From: Colletes latitarsis
Lineage: Eukaryota > Arthropoda > Insecta > Hymenoptera > Colletidae
NCBI RefSeq assembly: GCF_051014445.1
Contig: NW_027488366.1
Location: 28,166,001 to 28,230,000, forward strand
Length of the DNA: 64,000 bases
Direction: 5' to 3'
In this document: positions 53,711 through 64,000 of the stretch, piece by piece
How the letters are laid out: every line of letters starts with the position of its first letter
How positions within the stretch are numbered: the stretch's first letter is position 1
Position numbers and translations under genes: made by a program
The notes under the pieces: model-generated
Databases searched by the model: none
Told to the model about the DNA's origin: nothing
What the model saw: the letters and a program-made list of their open reading frames with translations, nothing else

Positions 53711-56070
53711 GGTTTTTTCTGGTGTGGATCACGTAGTAATGTGGTACCACGCTGAAACAATCAATTAAACCTGGTCTTGATAAATATTTTAGAGGATAAC
53801 GCATGTTAGGTCTGGGTTAGGTCTAGGATTTGCCCTCATCAGGCTCATACTTTCGCAGTTCTAACATACATGTTGACCTGTTCGAGGGTTTTTTCTGCTT
53901 TGTATCACGTAGTAAAGTGGTACCACACTGAAACAGTCCACTAAACCTGGTTTGGATCAATATTTTAGAGGATAATGCATGTTAGGTCTAGGTTAGCCCT
54001 GAGATTTTCGCTCATCAGACTCATACTTTCGCATTCTTCAGATACTTGTTCAACGGATCCTGGGTTTTTTTCTGGTTTGGATCACATAGTAATGTGGTAC
54101 CACACTGAAACAGTCGATTAAACCAGGTTTCGATCAATATTTTTGAGGATAACGCATGTTAGGTCTACATTAGGCCTGGGATTTTCACTCATCAGACTCA
54201 TTCTTTCGCATTCTTCACATACTTGTTGAACGGATCCTGAGTTTTTTCTGGTTTGGATCACGTAGTAATGTGGGACCACACTGAAACAATCAATTAAACC
54301 TGGTCTTGATAAATATTTTAGAGGATTACGCATGTTAGGTCTGGGTTAGGTCTAGGATTTGCTCTCGTCAGGCTCATACTTTCGCATATTTCTCATACCT
54401 CATGGCTAGATCCTGGGCTATTTTCTGGTTTGGATCACATAGTAATGTGGTACCACACTGAAACAGTCGATTAAACCAGGTATCGATCAATATTTTTGAG
54501 GATAGCGCATGTTAGGTCTAGGTTAGGCCTGGGATTTTCACTCATCAGACTCATTCTTTCGCATTCTTCACATACTTGTTGAACGGATCATGGGTTTTTT
54601 CTGGTGTGGATCACGTAGTAATGTGGTGCCACACTGAAACAGTCAATTAAACCTGGTTTCGATCAATATTTTAGAGGATAACGCAAGTTAGGTCTGGGAT
54701 AGGTCTGGGATTTTCACTCATCAGACTCATACTTTCGCATTCTTCACATACTTGTTGAACGGATCCTGGGTTTTTTCTGGTTTGGATCCCGTAGTAATGT
54801 GGGACCACACTAAAACAGTCAATTAAACCTGGTTTCGATCAACATTTTAGAGGATAACGAAAGTTATGTCTAGTTTAGGCCTGGGATTTGCCCTCACCAG
54901 ACTCATACTTTCGCATACTTCACATACTTGTTGACCTGATCGAGGGTTTTTTCTGCATTGGATCACGTAGTAAAGTGGTACCACACTGAAACAGTCAATT
55001 AAACCTGGTTTCGATCAATATTTTAGAGGATAACGCAAGTTAGGTCTGGGATAGGTCTGGGATTTGCCCTCATCAGGCTCATACTTTAGCGTATTTCACA
55101 TACTTGTTGAACAGATCCTGGGTTTTTTTCTGGTTTGGATCACGTAGTAATGTGGTACCACACTGAAACATTCAATTAAACCAGGTCTTGATAAATATTC
55201 TAGAGGAAAACCCATGTTAGGTCTGGGTTAGGACTAGGATTTGCCCTCGTCAGGCTCATACTTTCGCATATTTCTCAGACTTCATGGCTAGATCCTGGGC
55301 TATTTCTGGATTAGATCACGTAGTAATGTGGTACCACACTGAAACATTCAATTAAAGCAGGTCTTGATAAATATTTTAGAGGAAAACTCATGTTAGGTCT
55401 GGGTCAGGTCTAGAATTTGCCCTCGTCAGGCTCATACTTTCGCATATTTCTCATAGTTCACGGCTAGATCCTGGGCTATTTCTGGATTGTATCACGTAGT
55501 AACGTGGTACCACGCTGAAACAGTCAATTAAACCTGGTCTTGATAAATATTTTAGAGGATAACGGTTGTTAGGTCTGGGATAGGTCTAGGATTTGCCCTC
55601 ATCAGACTCATACTTTCGCACACTTCACATACTCGTTGAACAGATCCTGGGTTATTTTCTGGTTTGGATCACATAGTAATGTGGTACCACACAGAAACAG
55701 TCGATTAAACCAGGTTTCGATCAATATTTTAGAGCATAACGCAAGTTAGGTCTGGGATAGGTCTGGGATTTGCCCTCATCAGGCTCATACTTTCGCGTTT
55801 TTCACTTACTTGTTGAACTGATCCTGGGTTTTTTCTGGTTTGGATCACGTAGCAATGTGGTACCACACTGAAACAGTCAATTAAACCTGGTCTTGATAAA
55901 TATTTTAGAGGATAACGCATGTTAGGTCTGGGATAGGTCTAGGATTTGCCCTCATCAGACTCATACTTTCGCACACTTCACATACTCGTTGAACAGATCC
56001 TGGGTTATTTTCTGGTTTGGATCACATAGTAATGTGGTACCACACTGAAACAGTCGATTAAACCAGGTTT

Positions 56071-58540
56071 CGGTCAATATTTTTGAGGATAACGCATGTT
56101 AGGTCTAGGTTAGGCCGGGGATTTTCACTCATCAGACTCATACTTTCGCATTCTTCACATACTTGTTGAACGGATCCTGGGTTTTTTCTGGTTTGGATCA
56201 CGTAGTAAAGTGGTACCACAACTAAAACAGTCAATTAAACCTGGTTTCGATCATTATTTTAGAGGATAACGCAAGTTAGGTCTGGGATAGGTCTGGGATT
56301 AGCCCTCATCAGACTCATACTTTCGCATTCTTCACATACTTGTTGAACGGATCCTGGGATTTTTCTGGTTTGGATCACGTAGTATTGTGGGACCACACTG
56401 AAACAATCAATTAAACCTGGTCATGATAAATATTTTAGAGGATAACGCATGTTAGGTCTGGGTTAGGTCTAGGATTTGCCCTCGTCAGGCTCATACTTTC
56501 GCATATTTCTCATACTTCATGGCTAGATCCTGGGCTATTTCTGGATTGGATCACGTAGTAATGTGGTACCACACTGAAACAGTCAATTAAACCTGGTTTT
56601 GACCAATATTTTAGAGAATAATTCATGTTATGTCTAGGTTAGGTCTGGGATTTTCTCTCATCAGGCTGATTCTTTCGCATATTTCTCATACTTGATGGCT
56701 AGATCCTGGCCTTTTTCTGGATCGCATCGCGTAGTAATGAAGTACAACACTGAAACAGTCAATTAAACCTAGTTTCCATCAATATTTTAGAGGACAACGC
56801 ATGTTAGGTCTAGGTAAGGCCTGCGATTTGCCCTCATCAGGGTCATACTTTCGCAGTTTTAACATACATGTTGACCTGATCGAGGGTTCTTAATGCTTTG
56901 GATCACGTAGTAAAGTGGTACCACACTGAAACAGTCCACTAAACCTGGTTTGGATCAATATTTTAGAGGATAACGCATGTTAGGTCTAGGTTAGCCCTGG
57001 GATTTTCACTCATCAGACTCATACTTTCGCATTCTTCACATACTTGTTGAACGGATCCTGGGTTTTTTCTGGTTTGGTTCACGTAGTAATGTGGTACCAC
57101 ACTGAAACATTCAATTAAACCTGGTCTTGATAAATATTTTGGAGGATAACGCATGTTAGGTTTGGGTTAGGTCTAGGATTTGTCCTCATCAGGCTCATAC
57201 ATTCGCATATTTCTCATACTTCATGGCTAGATCCTGGGCTGTTTCTGGATTGTATCACGTAGTAATGTGGTACCACGCTGAAACAGTCAATTAAACCTGG
57301 ATTCGATCAATATTTCAGAGGATAACGCAAGTTAGGTCTGGGATAGGTCAGGGATTCGCCCTCATCAGGCTCATACTTTCGCGTTTTTCACATACTTGTT
57401 GAACTGATCCTGGGTTTTTTCTGGTTTGGATCACGTAGTAATGTGGTACCACACAGAAACAGTCGATTAAACCCGGCTTCGATCAATATTTTAGAGGATA
57501 ACGCAAGTTAAGTCTGGGATAGGTCTGGGATTTGACCTCATCAGACTCATACTTTCGCACACTTCCCATACTCGTTGAACAGATCCTGGGTTATTTTCTG
57601 GTTTGGATCACATAGTAATGTGGTACCACACTGAAGCAGTAGATTAAACCAGGTTTCGATCAATATTTTAGAGAATAATTCATGTTAGACCTAGGTTAGG
57701 CCTGGGATTTTCACTCATCAGACTCATACTTTCGCATTCTTCACGTACTTGTTGAACGGATCCTGGGTTTTTTCTGGTTTGGATCACGTAGTAATGTGGG
57801 ACCACACTGAAACAGTCAATTAAACCTGGTTTCGATCAATATTTTAGAGAATAATTCATGTTAGGTCTAGGTTAGGTCTGGGATTTGCTCTCATCAGGCT
57901 CATTCTTTCGCATATCTCTCATACTTGATGGCTAGATCCTGGGCTTTTTCTGGATTGCATCACGTAGTAATGAAGTACCACACTGAAACAGTCCATTAAA
58001 CCTGGTTTGGATCAATATTTTAGAGGATAACGCATGTTAGGTCTAGGTTAGGTCCGGGATTTTCACTCATCAGACTCATACTTTCGCATTCTTCACATAC
58101 TTGTTGAACGGATCCTGGGTTTTTTCTGGTTTCGATCACGTAGTAATGTGGGACCACACCGAAACAATCAATTAAACCTGGTCTTGATAAATATTTTAGA
58201 GGATAACGCATGTCAGGTCTGGGATAGGTCTGGGATTTGACCTCATCAGGGTCATACTTTCGCAGTTTTAACATGCATGTTGACCTGATCGAGGGTTTTT
58301 TCTGCTTTGGATCACGTAGTAAAGTGGTACCACAACTAAAACAGACAATTAAACCAGGTTTCGATCATTATTTTAGAGGATAACGCAAGTTAGGTCTGGG
58401 ATAGGTCTGGGATTAGCCCTCATCAGACTCATACTTTCGCATTCTTCACATACTTGTTGAACGGATCCTGGGTTTTTTCTGGTTTGGATCACGTAGTAAT
58501 GTGGGACCACACTGAAACAGTCGATTAAACCTGGTTTCGA
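56071..58540. repeat. 21-monomer HOR unit, copy C (partial)
   Basis: Landmarks at 56963 and 58020 lie 7142 bp from their equivalents in copy B (49821 and 50878). The unit shares the 'acagacaattaaaccagg' variant with the LINE copy 3 flank and contains an uninterrupted version of that site at about 58386-58401. Similarity ends near 58540 ('cgatgattactttagagg'). Confidence 0.87.
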
Positions 58541-59849
58541 TGATTACTTTAGAGGATAACGCAAGTTAGGTCTGGGATAGGTCTGGGATTAGCCCTCATC
58601 AGACTCATACTTTCGCATTCTTCACATACTTGTAGAACGGATCCTGGTTTTTTTCTGGTTTGGATCACGTAGTAATGTGGGACCACACTGAAACAATCAA
58701 TTAAACCTGGTCATGATAAATATTTTAGAGGATAACGCATGTTAGGTCTGGGTTAGGTCTAGGATTTGCCCTCGTCAGGCTCATACATTCGCATATTTCT
58801 CATACTTCATGGCTAGATCCTGGGCTATTTCTGGATTGGATCACGTAGTAATGTGGTACCACACTGAAACAGTCAATTAAACCTGGTTTTGATCAATATT
58901 TTAGAGAATAATTCATGTTATGTCTAGGTTAGGTCTGGAATTTGCTCTCATCAGGCTCATTCTTTCGCATATTTCTCATACTTGATGGCTAGATCCTGGG
59001 CTTTTTCTGGATCGCATCACGTAGTAATGAAGTTCAACACTGAAACAGTCAATTAAACCTGGTTTCCATCAATATTTTAGAGGACAACGCATGTTAGGTC
59101 TAGGTAAGGCCTGGGATTTGCCCTCATCAGGGTCATACTTTCGCAGTTCTAACATACATGTTGACCTGATCGAGTGTTTTTTCTGCTTTGGATCACGTAG
59201 TAAAGTGGTACCACACTGAAACAGTCCATTAAACCTGGTTTGGATCAATATTTTAGAGGATAACGCATGTTAGGTCTAGGTTAGCCCTGGGATTTTCACT
59301 CATCAGACTCATACTTTCCGCATTCTTCACATACTTGTTGAACGGATCCTGGGTTTTTTCTGGTATGGTTCACGTAGTAATGTGGTACCACAGTGAAACA
59401 TTCAATTAAACCTGGTCTTGATAAATATTTTAGAGGATAACGCATGTCAGGTCTGGGTTAGGTCTAGGATTTGCCCTCGTCAGGCTCATACTTTCGCATA
59501 TTTCTCATACTTCATGGCTACATCCTGGGCTATTTCTGGATTGGATCACGTAGTAATGTGGTACCACACTGAAACAGTCAATTAAACCTGGTTTTGATCA
59601 ATATTTTAGAGAATAATTCATGTTATGTCTAGGTTAGGTCTGGGATTTGCTCTCATCAGGCTCATTCTTTCGCATATTTCTCATACTTGATGGCTAGATC
59701 CTGGGCTTTTTCTGGATTGCATCACGTAGTAATGAAGTACAACACTGAAACAGTCAATTAAACCTAGTTTCCATCAATATTTTAGAGGACAACGCATGTT
59801 AGGTCTAGGTAAGGCCTGGGATTTGCCCTCACCAGGGTCATACTTTCGC

Positions 59850-59864
59850 AGTTTTAACATACAT
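59850..59864 (+). repeat. Left target-site duplication of LINE copy 4
   Basis: AGTTTTAACATACAT is found at 59850-59864 and again at 61623-61637, directly after the poly(A). Uninterrupted paralogues of this monomer lie at about 48307 and 52448. The site is 51 bp past the TTAGG doublet, a different monomer phase from the other insertions. Confidence 0.94.
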
Positions 59865-61082
59865 CTCCCCGACGGCGTCAGCACGGTGTGTTATGCGGAT
59901 GACACACTGGTGCTGGCCGTCGGGGCGCACTGGGGGAGGGCCATGCGTCGCGCGGAGGAGGGGTCGCAACGCGTCGTCGACCGGATCAGGGGGATGGGGA
60001 TGACGGTGGCGGTCCATAAGACCGAGGTGATTGCGTTTCATTCACCTCGGCAGGATCCGCCACCCCCTCTCATTCGGGTGGGTGGGGCTGACATCGAGGT
60101 GAAGCCCCAGATCAGGTATCTAGGGCTGATCCTCGATAGCCACTGGCGTTTCGAGAAGCATTTCCGCTGCCTGGTCCCCCGATTGGAAAGGATGGTTGCG
60201 GCTCTGGGCCGGATCCTGCCCAACCTGGGGGGCCCGGCGGGCCGAGTTCGTCGCCTCTATGTGGCAATGGTCCAGTCGGTGGCCCTATACGGGGCCCCCG
60301 GTAGGGCGGACGACCTGGCTGCCTCCCGGCGCAGCATGACTATGCTGCGTCGGGTGCAGAGGCGCATGGCGCTCAGGGTCGTCCGCGGGTATCGGACCAT
60401 GTCACATGAGGCGGCGACGGTTCTAGCGGGGATGCCGCCCATGGACCTGCTCGCGCGGTCGCACGCGGTGATGTACCGGCACCGCGTCGACCGTCGCGCG
60501 GGGGTGGGGGCGGTCCCGGGCGGGCAGGAACCTGCTTGGGGCGATTTGAAGCGCCAGGCCCGGCAGTCCGTGTTGCTCGCGTGGCAGGAGCGGCTGGCTC
60601 TGCCAACCGCGGGGCACCGGACTGTCGGGGCGGTTCGGCCACTCCTGAAGGAGTGGCTGGACAGAGGCCATGGCAGCCTCACCTACCGGATGGCACAGGT
60701 ATTTTCCGGGCATGGCAGCTTCGGAAGATACCTGTGCCGGATAGGGAAGGAGCCGACGGCGCGTTGCTGCCACTGCGACGCTGAGCAGGACACGGCGGAT
60801 CATACCCTGGAGGTATGCCCCGCGTGGGAGGGGGAGCGCCGTGTCCTGGTCGGCGTCGTCGGGCGGGATGTCTCGCTGCCGGGCGTGGTGCGCGCCATGC
60901 TCGGCGGCGAGGAGAAGTGGAGGGCCGTGGCCTCCTTCTGCGAGAACGTAATGTTGCAGAAGGAGGCCGCGGGGAGGGAGCGCGAGCTTCAGCGGCGCGC
61001 TGAGGCTCGCGCTCGTGCGGTGGCCCGAGGTCGTCGCCCGGTCGCGAGGCGTCGCGGACGGCCGCCTCGGCGTGGCGGATGA
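59865..61082 (+). pseudogene. R1-clade LINE pol ORF, C-terminal fragment (RT motif C to zinc knuckle)
   Basis: An intact 405-residue open frame ends at TGA 61080-61082. The frame happens to stay open 23 codons upstream into satellite (ATG at 59796), so residue numbers here count from that ATG, although residues 1-23 are satellite and not part of the protein family. The element part starts at residue 24. YADD (33-36) is RT palm motif C, whose aspartates bind catalytic metal. 'RYLGLILDS' (107-115) is the conserved segment after the palm. 'ALYGAPG' (163-169) falls where R1-type proteins usually read YGAP followed by a hydrophobic residue and W, so the G-R here may be a lesion. C324, C327, H336 and C341 form a C-X2-C-X8-H-X4-C zinc knuckle, expected to help bind RNA or target DNA. 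Residues 391-428 are arginine-rich and basic. The endonuclease and RT motifs upstream of C are absent, so the fragment cannot be active. No promoter is visible. No frameshift or internal stop is present, which suggests recent insertion. Confidence 0.92.
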
Positions 61083-61598
61083 CCTAGGCTGGGAGGGGGG
61101 TCCTGAGGGGACCCTCCTCCCGCCAGGCGGCGCCGGGTCGGACCGGTTGGGGGTAGGAGTGCCTCCCCCTACCGGTCCGACGCAAGGGGAGGCACCCTCG
61201 GCGGTCTGGTGCGGCCATGAACGCCCGGCCGCCGAGGGATGGAAACGGGGTCGCGGGCGGTTGCGAGTTGGGGCTCGCAGCCGCCACTAAACGCGGCCCC
61301 GGGACGGATAGCGGCGGGATGGAGTGGCCCCGTCCCGCCGCTATGAGGCAGTGTGTCTACTGGGGGGACCGATTGTCCCCCCGGGGGATGGGCGCGAAAG
61401 CGCGGGCACGGGGAGGATACCGGAAGAATGCTTCGAGCGATTCCCGGTATCCTCCCAAAGCGTGCCGAAGGGTCACCGTGGGGTTTTTAGTGGGTAGGTC
61501 CCGCGCCTGTCGTTGTACTGGCGCGGGGAATCCCACACACCCCTCCCACCTCTCCCCAAGGAGGTGGGAGGGAGTCTTTCGAAGATTTTCCCAACGAC
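61083..61598 (+). other. Hairpin-rich 3' UTR of the LINE
   Basis: A succession of strong GC-rich inverted repeats fills the 3' UTR: 61091-61121, 61137-61181 (11-bp outer stem plus inner GGGGG/CCCCC), 61308-61344 (12-bp stem), 61362-61382 (8-bp stem, 5-nt loop), 61411-61456 (13-bp stem) and 61541-61572 (12-bp stem, 8-nt loop). The last four persist in the short copies. In R1-type and other LINEs the 3' end of the RNA is recognised by the reverse transcriptase; that role here is inference. No AATAAA precedes the poly(A). Open frames in this stretch are incidental. Confidence 0.8.
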
Positions 61599-61622
61599 AA
61601 AAAAAAAAAAAAAAAAAAAAAA

Positions 61623-64000
61623 AGTTTTAACATACATGTTGACCTGATCGAGGGTTCTTAATGCTTTGGATCACGTAGTAAAGTGGTACCACACTGAAAC
61701 AGTCAATTAAACCTGGTATCGATCAATATTTTAGACGACAACGCATGTTAGGTCTAGGTTAGGCCTGGGATTTGCCCTCATCAGGGTCATACTTTCGCAG
61801 TTTTAACATGCATGTTGACCTGATCGAGGGTTTTTTCTGCTTTGGATCACGTAGTAAAGTGGCACCACACTAAAACAGTCAATTAAACCTTGTTTCGATC
61901 AATATTTTAGAGGATAACGCAAGTTAGGTCTGGGATAGGTCTAGGATTTGCCCTCATCAGGCTCATTCTTTCGCATATTTCTCATACTTGATGGCTAGAT
62001 CCTGGGCTTTTTCTGGATTGCATCACGTAGTATTGTGGTACCACACTGAAACAGTCGATTAAACCAGGTTTCGATCAATATTTTTGAGGATAACGCATGT
62101 TAGGTCTACGCTAGGCCTGGGATTTTCACTCATCAGACTCATACTTTCGCATTCTTCACATACTTGTTGAACGGATCCTGGGTTTTTTCTGGTTTGGATC
62201 ACGTAGTAATGTGGGACCACACTGAAACAGTCGATTAAACCAGGTTTCGATCAATATTTTTGAGGATAACGCATGTTAGGTCTAGATTAGGCCTGGGATT
62301 TTCACTCATCAGACTCATTCTTTCGCATTCTTCACATACTTGTTGAACGGTTCCTGGGTTTTTTCTGGTTTGGATCACGTAGTAATGTGGGACCACACTG
62401 AAACAATCAATTAAACCTGGTCTTGATAAATATTTTAGAGGATAACGCATGTTAGGTCTGGGTTAGGTCTAGGATTTGCTCTCGTCAGGCTCATACTTTC
62501 GCATATTTCTCATACCTCATGGCTAGATCCTGGGCTATTTTCTGGTTTGGATCACATAGTAATGTGGTACCACACTGAAACAGTCGATTAAACCTGGTTT
62601 CGATCAATATTTTAGAGGATAACGCAAGTTAGGTCTGGGATAGGTCTGGGATTTGCCCTCATCAGGCTCATACTTTCGCGTTTTTCACATACTGTTGAAC
62701 AGATCCTGGGTTTTTTTCTGGTTTGGATCACGTAGTAGTGTGGTACCACACTGAAACTGTCCATTAAACCTGGTTTCGATCAATATTTTTGAGGATAACG
62801 CATGTTAGGTCTAGGTTAGGCCGAGGATTTTCACTCATCAGACTCATACTTTCGCATTCTTCAGATACTTGTTGAACGGATCCTGGGTTTTTTTCTGGTT
62901 TGGATCACGTAGTAGTGTGGTACCACACTGAAACTGTCCATTAAACCTGGTTTCGATCAATATTTTTGAGGATAACGCATGTTAGGCCTAGGTTAGGTCT
63001 AGGATTTGCTCTCGTCAGGCTCATACTTTCGCATATTTCTCATACCTCATGGCTAGATCCTGGGCTATTTTCTGGTTTGGATCACATAGTAATGTGGTAC
63101 CACACTGAAACAGTCGATTAAACCAGGTTTCGATCAATATTTTTAAGGATAACGCATGTTAGGTCTAGGTTAGGCCTGGGATTTTCACTCATCAGACTCA
63201 TACTTTCGCATTCTTCACATACTTGTTGAACGGATCCTGGGTTTTTTCTGGTTTGGATCACGTAGTAATGTGGGACCACACTGAAACAGTCGATTAAACC
63301 AGGTTTCGATCAATATTTTTGAGGATAACGCATGTTAGCTCTAGATTAGGCCTGGGATTTTCACTCATCAGACTCATTCTTTCGCATTCTTCACATACTT
63401 GTTGAACGGATCCTGGGTTTTTTCTGGTTTGGATCACGTAGTAATGTGGGACCACACTGAAACAATCAATTAAACCTGGTCTTGATAAATATTTTAGAGG
63501 ATAACGCATGTTAGGTCTGGGTTAGGTCTAGGATTTGCTCTCGTCAGGCTCATACTTTCGCATATTCCTCATACCTCATGGCTAGATCCTGGGCTATTTT
63601 CTGGTTTGGATCACATAGTAATGTGGTACCACACTGAAACAGTCGATTAAACCAGGTTTCGATCAATATTTTTGAGGATAGCGCATGTTAGGTCTAGGTT
63701 AGGCCTGGGATTTTCACTCATCAGACTCATTCTTTCGCATTCTTCACATACTTGTTGAACGGATCTTGGGTTTTTTCTGGTGTGGATCACGTAGTAATGT
63801 GGTGCCACACTGAAACAGTCAATTAAACCTGGTTTCGATCAATATTTTAGAGGATAACGCAAGTTAGGTCTGGGATAGGTCTGGGATTTTCACTCACCAG
63901 ACTCATACTTTCGCATACTTCACATACTTGTTGACCTGATCGAGGGTTTTTTCTGCATTGGATCACGTAGTAAAGTGGTACCACACTGAAACAGTCAATT
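61623..64000. repeat. 176-bp satellite array, segment 5
   Basis: Satellite resumes directly after the poly(A) of LINE copy 4 at the point where it was interrupted and runs off the window end (about 13 monomers). It shares rare variants such as 'ggtctacgctaggcctggg' (around 62100) with the region near 53630, so it is related to 53.27-53.71 kb at an offset of about 8467 bp. Confidence 0.96.

Larger units (their letters stand above)
51693..59864. repeat. 176-bp satellite array, segment 4
   Basis: About 46 monomers between LINE copies 3 and 4, same orientation and phase. It contains the end of the second 21-monomer HOR unit, less ordered monomers at about 53.1-56.0 kb, and the partial third HOR unit at about 56.0-58.5 kb. 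No gene is seen. Confidence 0.97.
59865..61622 (+). mobile_element. LINE copy 4: 5'-truncated R1-clade retrotransposon
   Basis: The longest copy, about 1.76 kb. It consists of the 3' part of the pol ORF (59865-61082), a structured GC-rich 3' UTR (61083-61598) and about 25 A residues. The 5' half of pol (endonuclease and most of the RT palm and fingers) and any ORF1 are missing. The abrupt 5' truncation, poly(A) and 15-bp target duplication are the hallmarks of target-primed reverse transcription. The YADD catalytic box and C-terminal C-X2-C-X8-H-X4-C knuckle resemble R1-clade LINEs (R1, TRAS, SART and relatives); clade assignment rests on my recognition of the protein. Base composition is strongly GC-rich against the AT-rich satellite. 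Confidence 0.94.

Noticed and set aside
60257..60803. Minus-strand and alternative-frame ORFs over the pol fragment.
   Set aside because: They are shadows of the pol frame in GC-rich sequence. Only the plus-strand frame shows RT and zinc-knuckle motifs.

Overview
The window is one long, strictly head-to-tail satellite DNA array interrupted by four insertions of a single GC-rich non-LTR retrotransposon (LINE) family. No host gene, tRNA, rRNA or CRISPR array could be supported. The monomer is about 176 bp and AT-rich. I see roughly 345 monomers, all in the same orientation. Phase is kept closely: between position 101 and position 26506 the spacing drifts only 5 bp over 150 monomers. Each monomer carries a TTAGG-containing 11-bp direct doublet, a T-run, and a palindrome centred on GGTACC. 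TTAGG is the common arthropod telomere unit, and the LINE protein looks like R1-clade pol sequences common in insects. An arthropod, probably an insect and possibly a hymenopteran, is therefore the best guess; this is inference.

Layout. Positions 1-38030 are satellite only, with nested long-range duplications (higher-order repeats, HORs): a 13-monomer unit of 2288 bp near 6.9-11.5 kb, mosaic blocks at 17-25 kb, a 3351-bp-offset block at 26.6-32.2 kb, and a 16-monomer tandem of 2821 bp at 30.7-36.35 kb. LINE copy 1 (3' end only) is at 38031-38369. An 11-monomer, 1937-bp tandem duplication lies at 40.1-43.8 kb. LINE copy 2 (3' end only) is at 44019-44375. A 21-monomer, 3698-bp unit follows at 45.2-53.1 kb, and its second copy contains LINE copy 3 (51261-51692). 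A partial third copy of that unit lies at about 56.0-58.5 kb. LINE copy 4 (59865-61622) is the longest: 405 residues of reverse transcriptase C-terminus plus a zinc-knuckle tail, then a hairpin-rich 3' UTR and poly(A). Satellite resumes to the end.

How the parts fit. All four LINE copies are 5'-truncated, end in poly(A), point the same way relative to the satellite, and are flanked by 15-17 bp target-site duplications, which is the signature of target-primed reverse transcription. They represent at least three independent insertion events; copies 1 and 2 are one insertion later multiplied with the satellite. All start at a CGC|A(A)GTT motif within the monomer, although this motif occurs at two different monomer phases. 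For copies 3 and 4, homologous uninterrupted 'empty' monomers exist elsewhere in the window. These fix the insertion boundaries and place the insertions after the HOR duplications. The most interesting hypothesis is a satellite-homing R1-clade LINE, analogous to the telomere-specific TRAS/SART lineages but living in a satellite that contains TTAGG-like units.
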